A stretch of DNA of 64,000 nucleotides from Clostridia bacterium (GCA_017509065.1 JAFWQM010000125.1:1-64000); one strand, 5' to 3'; shown: positions 1-8,160, numbered from the stretch's first letter. Notes: a model not told the origin generated them from the letters alone. Numbers and translations are program-made.

Positions 1-363
1 CCCATCCTTGTCCCGGAACCGCAGCATTTCATTCTGCCATGTCATGACGATCTGCGGCGTGATGGCGCACATTTTCAGTCTGCCAAAGTAAGGGATCAAT
101 TTCGTCCGGATGATATGATCCTTCGTGCTCCAGGTATTTTCTTTCAGCCTTGTCCTCAAATCCTCGTTATAACGCTCCACAAAGCTGGCAAAGGACATAT
201 CCAGATCCGCCGTCACCTTGTTCATTTGCTCCCGTTCCCAGGCCTGGGCTTCATGCTTGCTGGCAAAACCTCGCCGGGAACTCTGTTTCTGTTCTCCCGT
301 CCAATCGGTGTAGCGATAGATCACCCGCCACGTGTTTGTCTTATTGTCTTTATAGACGCCCAT
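1..363 (-). CDS. tyrosine recombinase/integrase, N-terminal part (runs off the left edge)
   Basis: This is the first 121 codons of a phage- or ICE-type integrase. The start is the ATG at 361-363, preceded on the minus strand by a GAGGAGG-like ribosome binding site. Residues about 1-50 form a small arm-type DNA-binding region (WRVIYRYTDWTG). Residues about 60-121 look like the SAM-like core-binding domain (FVERYNEDL...KENTWSTKDHII). The catalytic R-H-R-Y domain would lie outside the window and is not seen. The start overlaps the end of the excisionase-like gene by 14 bases, so the two are probably co-transcribed. With that gene and the XRE regulator it marks one end of an integrated element next to guaA. 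Confidence 0.85.
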   Translation of the reverse strand, partial: MGVYKDNKTNTWRVIYRYTDWTGEQKQSSRRGFASKHEAQAWEREQMNKVTADLDMSFASFVERYNEDLRTRLKENTWSTKDHIIRTKLIPYFGRLKMCAITPQIVMTWQNEMLRFRDKDG

Positions 364-589
364 ACCGCTGCGCCTCCTCTTCCGATGCTTTTCCCATGGT
401 GCGCTGAAGAAGATAATCCCGGCTGATCCGCCCGGCGATGGTGAGAAAGCCCTGGGCTTTCAGTTCCTGATTCAACCGGTGGATGACCTTGTAGGCATGG
501 GAGGTTGAGATGTGCAGGAGCCGGGCCGCTTCCGGCGCAGTCAGAAAAGCGCTCCCATACCGCTTAATCTCACAATTTTCCGATTTCAT
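350..589 (-). CDS. excisionase-like small HTH DNA-binding protein
   Basis: This 79-residue protein starts at the ATG at 587-589, which has a GGAG motif at good spacing. An upstream ATG at 625 lacks a comparable site. The sequence FLTAPEAARLLHISTSHAYKVIHRLNQEL is a winged-helix/MerR-like DNA-binding fold of the excisionase class. Excisionases bend attachment-site DNA and steer the integrase towards excision. It lies directly upstream of, and overlaps, the integrase gene, the usual xis-int arrangement. The exact role (excision, regulation or both) is inferred from position and size. Confidence 0.65.
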   Translation of the reverse strand: MKSENCEIKRYGSAFLTAPEAARLLHISTSHAYKVIHRLNQELKAQGFLTIAGRISRDYLLQRTMGKASEEEAQRYGRL

Positions 590-590
590 A

Positions 591-619
591 TTGATTCTCC
601 TAAACAAATCTGTTATACT
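591..619 (+). promoter_or_regulatory. sigma-A-type promoter of the XRE regulator gene
   Basis: TTGATT at 591-596 and TATACT at 614-619 are separated by 17 bases. The promoter reads rightwards to the ATG at 650 and overlaps the 5' leader of the divergent excisionase-like gene, so a repressor bound here could control both directions. Confidence 0.6.
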
Positions 620-649
620 AAGCATATCTCATTGAAAGGGGTCTTTCTC

Positions 650-1186
650 ATGGCCACTGGCGAGCGTATTCATCATTTCCGCAAGCGCATAAAGATGACG
701 CAGCGTTATTTGGGGCAGCTTCTGGGCTTCCCGGCCAATTCCGCCGACGTGCGCATGGCACAGTATGAATCCGAGGACCGGAATCCAAAGGCCGATCTGA
801 CAGCGCAGATGGCGCAGATTTTCGGCGTGTCGCCTCATGCTATCTCGGTACCGGATATTGATTCCTATGTTGGTCTCATGCACACCCTTTTCACCCTTGA
901 AGACCGATATGGCCCGTATGTAGAGGAAGTTGAGGGTGATGTCTGCCTGCGGGTGAATCTTCGGGACAGCCAGCAGGCGGCTGAGCTGCACCGGATGCTG
1001 TACGAGTGGCAGGCAGCGGCCAACGCGCTGCGGAAGGGCGAAATCACCCAGGAAGCCTATGACCAGTGGCGTTATAATTTCCCCGATGGCGATACCACCC
1101 GGCGGTGGGTGAAAGTTCCGCCCCAAGGCTTGATGGATGATCTGGTTGCCGGCCTCCAGGAGAATCCAGACAGCGATCATAAATGA
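650..1186 (+). CDS. XRE-family helix-turn-helix regulator of the integrated element
   Basis: A 178-residue protein. The start at 650 follows GAAAGGGG at suitable spacing and lies 30 bases after a good promoter. Residues about 5-65 form an XRE HTH (GERIHHFRKRIKMTQRYLGQ...). The C-terminal half is unassigned and helical, with no recognisable catalytic motif. It is divergent from xis-int, as expected for a repressor that keeps an integrative element quiescent. The regulatory role is inferred; no target operator was identified beyond the shared intergenic region. Confidence 0.75.
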   Translation: MATGERIHHFRKRIKMTQRYLGQLLGFPANSADVRMAQYESEDRNPKADLTAQMAQIFGVSPHAISVPDIDSYVGLMHTLFTLEDRYGPYVEEVEGDVCLRVNLRDSQQAAELHRMLYEWQAAANALRKGEITQEAYDQWRYNFPDGDTTRRWVKVPPQGLMDDLVAGLQENPDSDHK

Positions 1187-1190
1187 CACC

Positions 1191-1270
1191 TCCATCCTTC
1201 TGAAAATGCATATAAATAGGGCTAACTGATCTACACAAAATCAGTTAGCCCTCATTTTCAGAATGATGGA
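1191..1270 (+). terminator. long interrupted inverted repeat, probable terminator at the element/guaA boundary
   Basis: Outer arms 1191-1208 and 1253-1270 match over 18 positions with one mismatch. Inner arms 1219-1230 (GGGCTAACTGAT) and 1240-1251 (ATCAGTTAGCCC) are perfect. A TTTTT run follows at 1271-1275. The structure follows the XRE gene and would stop rightward transcription. Its size is unusual for a simple terminator. Confidence 0.6.
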
Positions 1271-1273
1271 TTT

Positions 1274-1293
1274 TTGTTGCCAAATTGTTGCCA
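1274..1293. repeat. pair of 9-bp direct repeats, candidate integrase arm-binding sites
   Basis: TTGTTGCCA occurs at 1274-1282 and again at 1285-1293, 11 bases apart, between the element genes and the end of guaA. Short direct repeats beside the crossover site are typical binding sites for the N-terminal domain of tyrosine recombinases. No binding data are available from sequence alone. Confidence 0.4.
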
Positions 1294-1351
1294 CGCGGGA
1301 CTTTGACCGCCCGAAAACCCTTATTTTACGCGGGTTTCCGGGTTTCAGCCT

Positions 1352-1375
1352 TTATTCCCACTCGATCGTCCCGGT
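1352..1375. other. candidate attachment site at the 3' end of guaA
   Basis: The last codons of guaA (…TGTIEWE, stop at 1352-1354) sit about 170 bases from the end of the integrative element. The 3' end of guaA is an established insertion hotspot for tyrosine-recombinase elements. The partner att copy would lie to the left of the window, so the core cannot be delimited here. Confidence 0.4.
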
Positions 1376-2332
1376 AGGCTTGGGGGTGAGGTCGAAGAGG
1401 ACGCGGTTGACGCCGGGGACTTCGGCGGTGATGCGGGCGGTGATTTTCTGGAGGAGGGCGAAGGGAACATCCTCGACGGTAGCGGTCATGGCGTCGCGGG
1501 TATTGACGGCACGGAGAACGACGGGCCACTCGAAGCAGCGGACGTTATTTTTGACGCCGACGGTTTTGAAATCGGGCACGATGGTAAAATACTGCCAGAC
1601 CTTGCCTTCCAGACCGGCATTGGCGAATTCTTCGCGGAGGATAGCATCGCTCTCGCGGACGGCTTCGAGGCGGTCACGGGTGATCGCGCCGACGCAGCGC
1701 ACGCCCAGGCCGGGGCCGGGGAAGGGCTGGCGGTACACCATATTGTCCGGCAGGCCCAGTTCATGTCCGACCACACGCACTTCGTCCTTAAACAGAAACT
1801 TCAGAGGTTCAACCAATTCAAACTGTAAATCCTCCGGCAGGCCGCCCACATTATGGTGCGCCTTGACCGGGCCGCTCTCCAGAATGTCGGGGTAAATGGT
1901 ACCCTGGGCCAGGAATTGGATGCCTTCCTGCTTGCGGGCTTCTTCCTCGAACACGCGGATGAATTCCGCGCCGATGATCTTACGTTTCTGCTCGGGTTCA
2001 GCGATGCCAGCCAGCTTATCCAGGAAGCGGTCCACCGCGTCCACATAAATCAGATTCGCGTCCATTTCGTGGCGGAACACCTGAATCACCTGTTCAGGCT
2101 CGCCCTTGCGAAGCAGGCCGTGATTCACATGTACGCATACAAGATTCTTCCCGATAGCGCGGATGAGCAGCGCGGCGACGACGGAGGAATCCACCCCGCC
2201 GCTCAGCGCCAGCAATACCTTCTTGTCGCCCACCTGGGCTTTGATGGCGGCGATTTGCTCGGCGATAAATGACTGCGCTAATTCCGGCGTAGTGATGCGT
2301 TCCATGGTTTCTGGGCGCTTGTTGTTCTGCAT
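1352..2332 (-). CDS. guaA: GMP synthase, ATP-pyrophosphatase plus dimerisation domains only
   Basis: This 326-residue protein converts XMP to GMP. The start chosen is the ATG at 2330-2332, which has AGGAGG eight bases upstream; a longer frame to 2419 lacks such a site. Residues about 20-45 carry the PP-loop (LLALSGGVDSSVVAALL). The rest matches the GuaA synthetase and C-terminal dimerisation domains, including RQPFPGPGLGVRC and the usual end, KPTGTIEWE. The roughly 190-residue N-terminal glutamine amidotransferase domain of bacterial GuaA (usually about 510 residues) is absent and is not encoded beside it. The enzyme would need ammonia or a separate glutaminase subunit, as in the archaeal two-subunit form. 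It is a single gene with its own promoter. Confidence 0.9.
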   Translation of the reverse strand: MQNNKRPETMERITTPELAQSFIAEQIAAIKAQVGDKKVLLALSGGVDSSVVAALLIRAIGKNLVCVHVNHGLLRKGEPEQVIQVFRHEMDANLIYVDAVDRFLDKLAGIAEPEQKRKIIGAEFIRVFEEEARKQEGIQFLAQGTIYPDILESGPVKAHHNVGGLPEDLQFELVEPLKFLFKDEVRVVGHELGLPDNMVYRQPFPGPGLGVRCVGAITRDRLEAVRESDAILREEFANAGLEGKVWQYFTIVPDFKTVGVKNNVRCFEWPVVLRAVNTRDAMTATVEDVPFALLQKITARITAEVPGVNRVLFDLTPKPTGTIEWE

Positions 2333-2390
2333 GGCTGCTTCCTCCTCTTCGATCGTCCGTGATTTCCAACAGGTTCGTTGGAGTGATGCT

Positions 2391-2419
2391 ATTATCGCAT
2401 AGATCCGGGAAGGAAGCAA
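2391..2419 (-). promoter_or_regulatory. probable guaA promoter
   Basis: On the minus strand an extended -10 (TGCGATAAT, hexamer at 2391-2396) lies 17 bases from TTGCTT at 2414-2419, about 60 bases upstream of the guaA start. The rest of 2420-2612 holds only a short hairpin (TTTGGCA/TGCCAAA, 2533-2549). Confidence 0.45.
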
Positions 2420-2612
2420 CTGAAAATTTCAAATACAGAGCATTTTCTGTTCAAATTTCCGAACGAATTTATGAAAATGCTGAAAAAAGTTTGTTTATTG
2501 TAAGGTATCTCGCTTGACTGTAAATGTTCTTCTTTGGCAGTCTGCCAAATTATCACCGTCGGAACAGGCCATGCTGAAAGCTGATCCTGCTATCCGCAAG
2601 TCAGCCATGCGC

Positions 2613-3599
2613 TTATTTTTTCGCTTGGCACAAGTGGCAGGCGCAGTAATGATCGGGGCCGACCTGTTTCAGTTCCGGGCGTTCCTGGCTGCAGATGGGT
2701 TTCGCGTAAGGGCAGCGGGTATGGAAGCAGCAGCCGGAAGGCGGATTGGCGGGGCTGGGGATATCGCCGGCCAACTCGATTTTTTCATGCACGGTCTCCC
2801 CGGGCATCTTGGGGATGGCGGAAATCAGCGCCTGGGTGTAGGGATTCCGGGGATTGCGGTACAGGCTGGCCTTGTCGGCGATTTCCATCATGTGGCCCAG
2901 GTACATGACCCCCACGCGGTCGGAGATGTGCTTCACCACCGACAGGTCGTGGGAAATAAAAATGTAGCTCAGGCCCATCTTTTTTTGCAGTTCCTTGAGC
3001 AGGTTGATGATCTTGGCCTGAATGCTCACATCCAGCGCGGACACCGGCTCGTCGCAGATGATGAGGCGCGGCGGCAGCACGATGGCCCGGGCGATGCCGA
3101 TGCGCTGTCGCTGGCCGCCTGAAAACTCATGGGGATAGCGGTCCATGAAATCCAGGTTCAGGCCGGACTGTTCCATCACCTCGCGGATGCGGTCGTCGCG
3201 CTCTGCTTTAGTGGCGTAGGTATGGTCAATGTCGATGTTTTCGCCGATGATGTCCTTCACCGTCATGCGGGGATTCAGGGAAGCGAAGGGATCCTGGAAA
3301 ATCAGCTTCATTTTTCGCCTGGCGCGCTTCAAATCCGGACCGGAAAGGGTGGTGAAATCCTCGCCGTCCAGCGTGATTTTGCCCGAGGTGGGCTCGATCA
3401 AGCGGATGATAGCTTTGCCCATGGTGGATTTGCCGCAGCCGGATTCGCCCACGATGCCCAGGGTCTGGCCGGCTTCCAGGTCAAAGCTGATGCCGTCCAC
3501 GGCCTTCACGGTGGTTTTTCCGCCCAGGAGCTTGCCGGTTTTCAGGCTGTAATACTTTTTTAAATCAGTGACGCGAAGCAACGGTTCCGGCATAATCAT
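2613..3599 (-). CDS. oppF: oligopeptide/dipeptide ABC transporter ATP-binding protein (OppF type)
   Basis: A 328-residue ATPase. It has a Walker A (GIVGESGCGKS), Q-loop (LIFQDPFASLNP), signature (FSGGQRQRIGIARA), Walker B (LIICDEPVSALD) and H-loop (ISHDL). The OppF-type C-terminal extension carries the cysteine-rich segment (CCFHTRCPYAKPIC) that binds an iron-sulfur cluster in related proteins. The ATG at 3597-3599 overlaps the oppD stop by four bases (ATGA), which fixes the start and implies translational coupling. It is the last gene of the oppABCDF order read leftwards and pairs with OppD to drive import. Confidence 0.93.
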   Translation of the reverse strand: MIMPEPLLRVTDLKKYYSLKTGKLLGGKTTVKAVDGISFDLEAGQTLGIVGESGCGKSTMGKAIIRLIEPTSGKITLDGEDFTTLSGPDLKRARRKMKLIFQDPFASLNPRMTVKDIIGENIDIDHTYATKAERDDRIREVMEQSGLNLDFMDRYPHEFSGGQRQRIGIARAIVLPPRLIICDEPVSALDVSIQAKIINLLKELQKKMGLSYIFISHDLSVVKHISDRVGVMYLGHMMEIADKASLYRNPRNPYTQALISAIPKMPGETVHEKIELAGDIPSPANPPSGCCFHTRCPYAKPICSQERPELKQVGPDHYCACHLCQAKK

Positions 3600-4582
3600 T
3601 CCCCCTCCCGGCCTGGCAAATAGCGGAAGCAGCGCACGTCGTGGCCGACGGAAGCCTGGCCGATGTCCGGGCGCTCCCGGCGGCATTTCTCAGTAGCGTA
3701 AGGGCAGCGGGGCGCGAACAGGCAGCCCTCCGGCAGCTCATACAGCATGGGAACGGAACCGGGAATCACGTTCAGTTCCTCCACCTCGCGGTCCAGCGGC
3801 GGGATGGACTGAATCAGGCCGATGGTGTAGGGGTGCGCGGGATGGGCGAACAGCTCTTCCGTTTCCGCCTGCTCCACGATCTGGCCCGCGTACATCACGA
3901 TCACCGTGTCCGCCATTTCGTTGATGACGCCCATGTCATGGGTGATGAGCATGACGGACGTGCCAGTCTGGTCTTTCAGCCGGTTGATGAGGGACAGGAT
4001 CTGGCTCTGCACGGTCACGTCCAGCGCGGTGGTGGGTTCGTCGCAGATGAGCAGGTCAGGATTGCAGGACAGCGCCATCGCGATCATGGCCCGCTGGCGC
4101 ATGCCGCCGGACAACTGATGGGGACAGGAAGCGAAGATTTTTTCCGGCATCGGAATACCTACCAGCTCGATCATGTGCAGGGCGCGCTTTTTTGCTTCGG
4201 CCTTGCTGACTTTTTCGTGCAGCAGGATGGCTTCCGTGATCTGGTCGCCGATGGTCAGCACCGGGTTCAGGCTGGTCATGGGCTCCTGGAAGATCATCGA
4301 AATGCCTTTTCCGCGAATCTTGTGCATTTCCCTGGGTTTCAGCTTCGTCAGATCCCGGCCCTGAAAAAGGATGGAGCCGCCCACGATTTTTCCCGGCGGC
4401 TGGGGGAACAGGCCCATCACACACAGGCTGGTCATGGATTTGCCGCAGCCGGATTCGCCCACGATGCCCAGGGTCTTTCCCTTTTCCACGGTAAAGGTCA
4501 CATGGTTGACCGCGGGCAGTTCCCCATGGCTGGTGAAGAAGCTCATGCTCAGGTCGCGCACTTCCAGAATATTCTCTTGCAT
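3596..4582 (-). CDS. oppD: oligopeptide/dipeptide ABC transporter ATP-binding protein (OppD type)
   Basis: A 328-residue ATPase starting at the ATG at 4580-4582 with GGAG upstream. Walker A (GIVGESGCGKSMTS), signature (LSGGMRQRAMIAMA), Walker B (LLICDEPTTALD) and the C-terminal cysteine segment (GCLFAPRCPYATEKC) are present. It forms the heterodimeric motor with the downstream OppF. Thirteen bases separate it from oppC, so the operon is tight. Substrate (di- or oligopeptide, possibly another small molecule) cannot be read from the ATPases. Confidence 0.93.
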   Translation of the reverse strand: MQENILEVRDLSMSFFTSHGELPAVNHVTFTVEKGKTLGIVGESGCGKSMTSLCVMGLFPQPPGKIVGGSILFQGRDLTKLKPREMHKIRGKGISMIFQEPMTSLNPVLTIGDQITEAILLHEKVSKAEAKKRALHMIELVGIPMPEKIFASCPHQLSGGMRQRAMIAMALSCNPDLLICDEPTTALDVTVQSQILSLINRLKDQTGTSVMLITHDMGVINEMADTVIVMYAGQIVEQAETEELFAHPAHPYTIGLIQSIPPLDREVEELNVIPGSVPMLYELPEGCLFAPRCPYATEKCRRERPDIGQASVGHDVRCFRYLPGREGE

Positions 4583-4595
4583 GATCTTTCTCCTT

Positions 4596-5468
4596 TCAGC
4601 TGCGCAGCTTGGGATCAAGCGCGTCACGCAGGCCGTCGCCCAGCAGGTTGAAGGACAGAACGGTGATGATGATCGCCAGGCCGGGGAACAGGCTGTAATA
4701 TGTGTAGCCGCGGATAAAGGGCTGGGCTTCAGAAATCATAGAGCCCCAGGAGGCGGTGGGCGGAGAAACGCCCAGGCCCAGATAGCTCAGCGACGCTTCG
4801 GACAGGATGGCGTTCGGGATGCCCAGGGTGATGGTGATGATCAGGATGGGCACGCAGTTAGGCAGCAGATGCTTCATGATAACGCGGAAGGGAGAACCGC
4901 CGCCCACGATGCAGGCTTGTATGTATTCGCTGTTCTTGATGCGCAGCACTTCGCCGCGGATGAGGCGGGCGGTGGAGGTCCAGCCCAGGAGGCCCAGAGC
5001 GATATACAGGTTCAGCAGCCCCGGTCCCAGGATGAACATCACCGCGATGGCGAACAGCAGGAAGGGGAACGAGGAGAACACCTGAATCAGGAAAGACAGC
5101 ACGTTGTCCACCTTGCCCCCGAAATACCCCGCGCTGACGCCGATAAAGTAACCCAGCAAAGAAGCGATCAGCTGCGAGATCAGGCCAACGGAAAGGGAGA
5201 TCCGGCAGCCGTAGAAGATGCGCGTCAGGATGTCGCGGCCGAACTGGTCCGTGCCGAAGGGATGGGCGGCGCTGGGACTCTGGAACCGGTCGCGGGCCTT
5301 GTTTACGTTGGGCTCGTAAGGCGTGAGCACCGGTGCGAATATGGCGATCAGGGTCAGCACCAGGATGACGAACAGACAAATCATCGCCAGGTAATTCTTC
5401 CGCAGCAAATCCCAGCTGACCTGGTAATAGGAGCGGTATTGGTTCTGCTTTCTGTCTTTCTTTTTCAT
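4596..5468 (-). CDS. oppC: oligopeptide/dipeptide ABC transporter permease (OppC type)
   Basis: A 290-residue integral membrane protein. An N-terminal transmembrane segment (about 25-48) is followed by the OppC-specific loop (HPFGTDQFGRDILTR), the binding-protein-dependent transport domain with about five further helices, and an EAA-like loop (EYIQACIVGGGSPFRVI). The start codon overlaps the oppB stop by four bases (5465-5468). It forms the translocation pore with OppB. Confidence 0.93.
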   Translation of the reverse strand: MKKKDRKQNQYRSYYQVSWDLLRKNYLAMICLFVILVLTLIAIFAPVLTPYEPNVNKARDRFQSPSAAHPFGTDQFGRDILTRIFYGCRISLSVGLISQLIASLLGYFIGVSAGYFGGKVDNVLSFLIQVFSSFPFLLFAIAVMFILGPGLLNLYIALGLLGWTSTARLIRGEVLRIKNSEYIQACIVGGGSPFRVIMKHLLPNCVPILIITITLGIPNAILSEASLSYLGLGVSPPTASWGSMISEAQPFIRGYTYYSLFPGLAIIITVLSFNLLGDGLRDALDPKLRS

Positions 5469-6400
5469 CCCTCAGCGCCTCCTCCCAAGCGGATTCTGGG
5501 GTCGATGACCGCGTAGAGAATATCCACCAGCAGGTAAATGACCACGCACACGCAGGCGATGTACATGACCCCGCCCTGCACCAGCGGAAGATCGCGCTGG
5601 TTGATGGCGTCCACCATCAGCTTTCCGATGCCGTCGATGGTGAATACGGTTTCAATCAGCATGGAGCCGGTCAGGATGTTGCCAAGATCGGTGCCCGCCA
5701 CGGTCACAACCGGGATGAGCGCATTGCGGAAGGCGTGCTTCATGACCAGCTTCCAGCCGAACACGCCTTTGGCTGAGGCGGTGCGCATATAGTCCTGCTT
5801 GGTCACCTCCAGCATGCTGGTTCGCGTGATGCGGGAAATGGACGCGGCGTAGCGCGTGCCCAGCGCGATGGCGGGCAGCACGTAATAGTTCCAGTCTCTT
5901 GCGCCGGAGATGGGGAACCATTTGAGTGTCAGGCCGAAATATATCTGTAAGATGATGGCTACCCAAAAGTTCGGCGCGGAGACGCCGGCGATGGACAGGG
6001 TCATGAGCACCCGATCCAGGAATTTATTGTGAAACACGGCGGCCAGTATGCCGAACGTCAGGCCGAACACAAGGGCCAGGATGTAGGCGAATACAGCCAG
6101 CCGCGCCGTATATCCGAAGGAATTGAGCAGCATATCCATCACTGGCTTATGCTGAAAATAGGATACGCCGAAATTGCCCTGAAGCATATTGCCCAGCCAG
6201 CTGAAATACTGGGTGGCCAGAGGCTTGTCCAGCCCCATCTGACGGCGCACCGCCGCGATGGAATCCGGTGTGGCAAACTCGCCCATCATCAGTTCCACCG
6301 GGTCGCCGGGAATGACGTTGAGAATGAAAAACGTGATGAGCGAAATTGCAAGCACCACGCCGATGGCCTGAAACACGCGGCCAACCAGATATCGGGACAT
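5465..6400 (-). CDS. oppB: oligopeptide/dipeptide ABC transporter permease (OppB type)
   Basis: A 311-residue membrane protein. The ATG at 6398-6400 has AAAGGGG upstream and is preferred over a GTG nine bases earlier. The N-terminal motif NVIPGDPVELMMG and the loop DYMRTASAKGVFGWKLV are characteristic of OppB/DppB. It is the first gene after the solute-binding protein gene, separated by a strong hairpin (6434-6467) that probably lowers permease expression relative to the binding protein. Confidence 0.93.
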   Translation of the reverse strand: MSRYLVGRVFQAIGVVLAISLITFFILNVIPGDPVELMMGEFATPDSIAAVRRQMGLDKPLATQYFSWLGNMLQGNFGVSYFQHKPVMDMLLNSFGYTARLAVFAYILALVFGLTFGILAAVFHNKFLDRVLMTLSIAGVSAPNFWVAIILQIYFGLTLKWFPISGARDWNYYVLPAIALGTRYAASISRITRTSMLEVTKQDYMRTASAKGVFGWKLVMKHAFRNALIPVVTVAGTDLGNILTGSMLIETVFTIDGIGKLMVDAINQRDLPLVQGGVMYIACVCVVIYLLVDILYAVIDPRIRLGGGAEG

Positions 6401-6433
6401 CAGAGGCACCCCTTTTAGAAAATCAAAGACGAA

Positions 6434-6467
6434 GCGGCTCCGGCTTCCAATGGAAATCCGGAGCCGC
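6434..6467 (-). promoter_or_regulatory. intercistronic hairpin between binding-protein and permease genes
   Basis: Arms GCGGCTCCGG (6434-6443) and CCGGAGCCGC (6458-6467) are perfectly complementary. On the minus strand they are followed by an interrupted T-rich stretch (TTCGTCTTTGATTTTC), weaker than a full terminator. This fits partial termination or 3' protection of the binding-protein message. Confidence 0.55.
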
Positions 6468-6484
6468 CGTTTGCGTCGTTCAGA

Positions 6485-8071
6485 TTACTTCGCGTTGTAG
6501 AGATCCATGTCGAAGTCCACGTCGTAGCAGATCTGATAAATCAGGTTGCCGACGGTGAAGTTCGTGATGTAGTCCTGCGCGGCAAACACGTAGTTCGGAT
6601 AGTACAGGGGGATGCAGGCGTAGTCCTGACGGGACATGATTTCGTCGGCCTGCTCATACAGCTTGGCGCGTTCCGCGTCGTCGGTGGACAGGCGGGCAGC
6701 GTCCATCAGCGCGTCGAATTCCGGATTGTTATAGAACACGGACTTTCCTGGGGCGTTGGAGGAATGGAAGTAAGAATAGATGTTGTTGTCAGGGTCCGCG
6801 TACAGCGGGAACCAGCCCATCCATTCGCACTGAGCGTTTCCGGCGTTGCGCAGGGAAGTCCACGTGGCGGCGTCAACCAGTTCGATCTTCATGTCGATTC
6901 CGGCCAGGGCCAGGTCGCTCTGAATCTGCACCATGTCGGGCTGGTCGGTGGAACGGATCTGAGCGGTGAAGCTCACGCCGTCGGGATAGCCGGCTTCGGC
7001 AAGCAGGGCCTTGGCGGCTTCGGGATCAAAGGGATACGCTTCGCGCTCCACAAATCCCAGCTGCGCAGGGTTCACGGTGCCGGTGGCGACTTTGCCCAGA
7101 CCGTTGTCGATGAATTCAACCAGGGTCTCGCGGTCGATGGCCATGGAGATGGCTTCGCGGACTTTCACGTTGGCCAGGGGGTTGGGCTGGCCGTTGTATT
7201 CATCGGACAGGTTGATGCTCAGGAACACGGTGCCCAGAGGATAATACTTGTGGAACTTTTCAGCGGTGGGCGTGCCCTGGTACTGCAGGTACAGGTCGGT
7301 GGGCACCTGGCAAAGGTCGAGGTCGCCGTTCTCAATGGCCATCAGCTTGGTGTTCTCATCGTCGAAAAGAGTCACGATGATTTCATCGAAGTGAGGTTCG
7401 CTGCCCCAGTAATTAGCGTTCTTGGTCAGGGTGACGGAGCTGTTGTCGTGATCGCCCAGCACATAGGGACCGGTGCCGATCAGGGTGCCGATGCCCCAGT
7501 CGCTGCCAGCGGCTTCGCAGGCGTCGGCGGGGAAGATGGCGGCGTAAATGATGCCCAGGTTCTTGGTGAAGCAGGAGAAGGGGGCGGTCAGGGTGATTTT
7601 GAAGGTGTAATCATCCACGATTTCAAAGCCGGCCAGTTCGGTGGCTTCGCCCGCCAGCATTTCCTTCGCGCCCAGAATCATGTTGTACATATAGGTGCTC
7701 AGAGCGCCGGTAGTGGGGGTGAACATACGCTCGAAGGTGTATTTCACGTCCTTGGAGGTAAGCTCTGTGCCGTTGGAGAAATACACGCCCTTGCGCAGGG
7801 TGAAGGTGTACACCAGGCCGTCGTCGGAGATGGCCGGGAAGTCTTCCGCCAGAACGGGGATTTCTTCGTTCTGGTCGTTCCAGAAATAAAGACCTTCGAC
7901 CACGCACTCTTCGATGGTGGTGGCGCGGGAGTTGGTGTTGGTCTGGGGATCATAGCCCACCTTGGGGTTGATTTCGCCAAAGTGCAGCACTTTGGCCCCC
8001 TCCGCGTTCACGCTGACGGCGAAGGAAATCGCCATGACCAGCGCCAGCGCCAAAGCCAGCAGTTTCTTCAT
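6485..8071 (-). CDS. oppA: extracellular solute-binding protein, family 5 (OppA/DppA type)
   Basis: A 528-residue secreted binding protein. Residues 1-24 are a signal peptide ending VNA|EG with no lipobox cysteine. The mature part has the family-5 pattern: an early segment (PKVGYDPQTNTNSRAT), a central YTFTLRKGVYFSNGTELTSKDVKYTFER stretch and the tail YYPNYVFAAQDYITNF. It delivers ligand to OppBC. The start has AGGAGG eight bases upstream. It follows an M42 aminopeptidase gene read in the same direction, which supports a peptide substrate without proving it. With no lipid anchor, retention at the cell surface is unexplained. Confidence 0.93.
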   Translation of the reverse strand: MKKLLALALALVMAISFAVSVNAEGAKVLHFGEINPKVGYDPQTNTNSRATTIEECVVEGLYFWNDQNEEIPVLAEDFPAISDDGLVYTFTLRKGVYFSNGTELTSKDVKYTFERMFTPTTGALSTYMYNMILGAKEMLAGEATELAGFEIVDDYTFKITLTAPFSCFTKNLGIIYAAIFPADACEAAGSDWGIGTLIGTGPYVLGDHDNSSVTLTKNANYWGSEPHFDEIIVTLFDDENTKLMAIENGDLDLCQVPTDLYLQYQGTPTAEKFHKYYPLGTVFLSINLSDEYNGQPNPLANVKVREAISMAIDRETLVEFIDNGLGKVATGTVNPAQLGFVEREAYPFDPEAAKALLAEAGYPDGVSFTAQIRSTDQPDMVQIQSDLALAGIDMKIELVDAATWTSLRNAGNAQCEWMGWFPLYADPDNNIYSYFHSSNAPGKSVFYNNPEFDALMDAARLSTDDAERAKLYEQADEIMSRQDYACIPLYYPNYVFAAQDYITNFTVGNLIYQICYDVDFDMDLYNAK

Positions 8072-8100
8072 GTATAGGTTCCTCCTTTTGAAAGTTACGA

Positions 8101-8121
8101 ACGCATAAAATGATTATGCGT
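8101..8121. promoter_or_regulatory. perfect palindrome in the opp leader, candidate operator
   Basis: ACGCATAA (8101-8108) and TTATGCGT (8114-8121) are perfectly inverted around a five-base spacer. The palindrome sits between the predicted promoter and the ribosome binding site of the binding-protein gene. It could be an operator or a leader hairpin. Confidence 0.4.
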
Positions 8122-8131
8122 GTGTGCCTAT

Positions 8132-8160
8132 ATTGAAGCACATCTTTCGTTTTCTGTCAA
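8132..8160 (-). promoter_or_regulatory. probable promoter of the opp operon
   Basis: On the minus strand a consensus TTGACA (8155-8160) lies 17 bases from TTCAAT (8132-8137), about 60 bases upstream of the binding-protein start. Confidence 0.5.

Noticed and set aside
2533..2549. TTTGGCA/TGCCAAA hairpin as the terminator of the opp operon
   Set aside because: The stem is short with a three-base loop, and no T-run follows on the minus strand.
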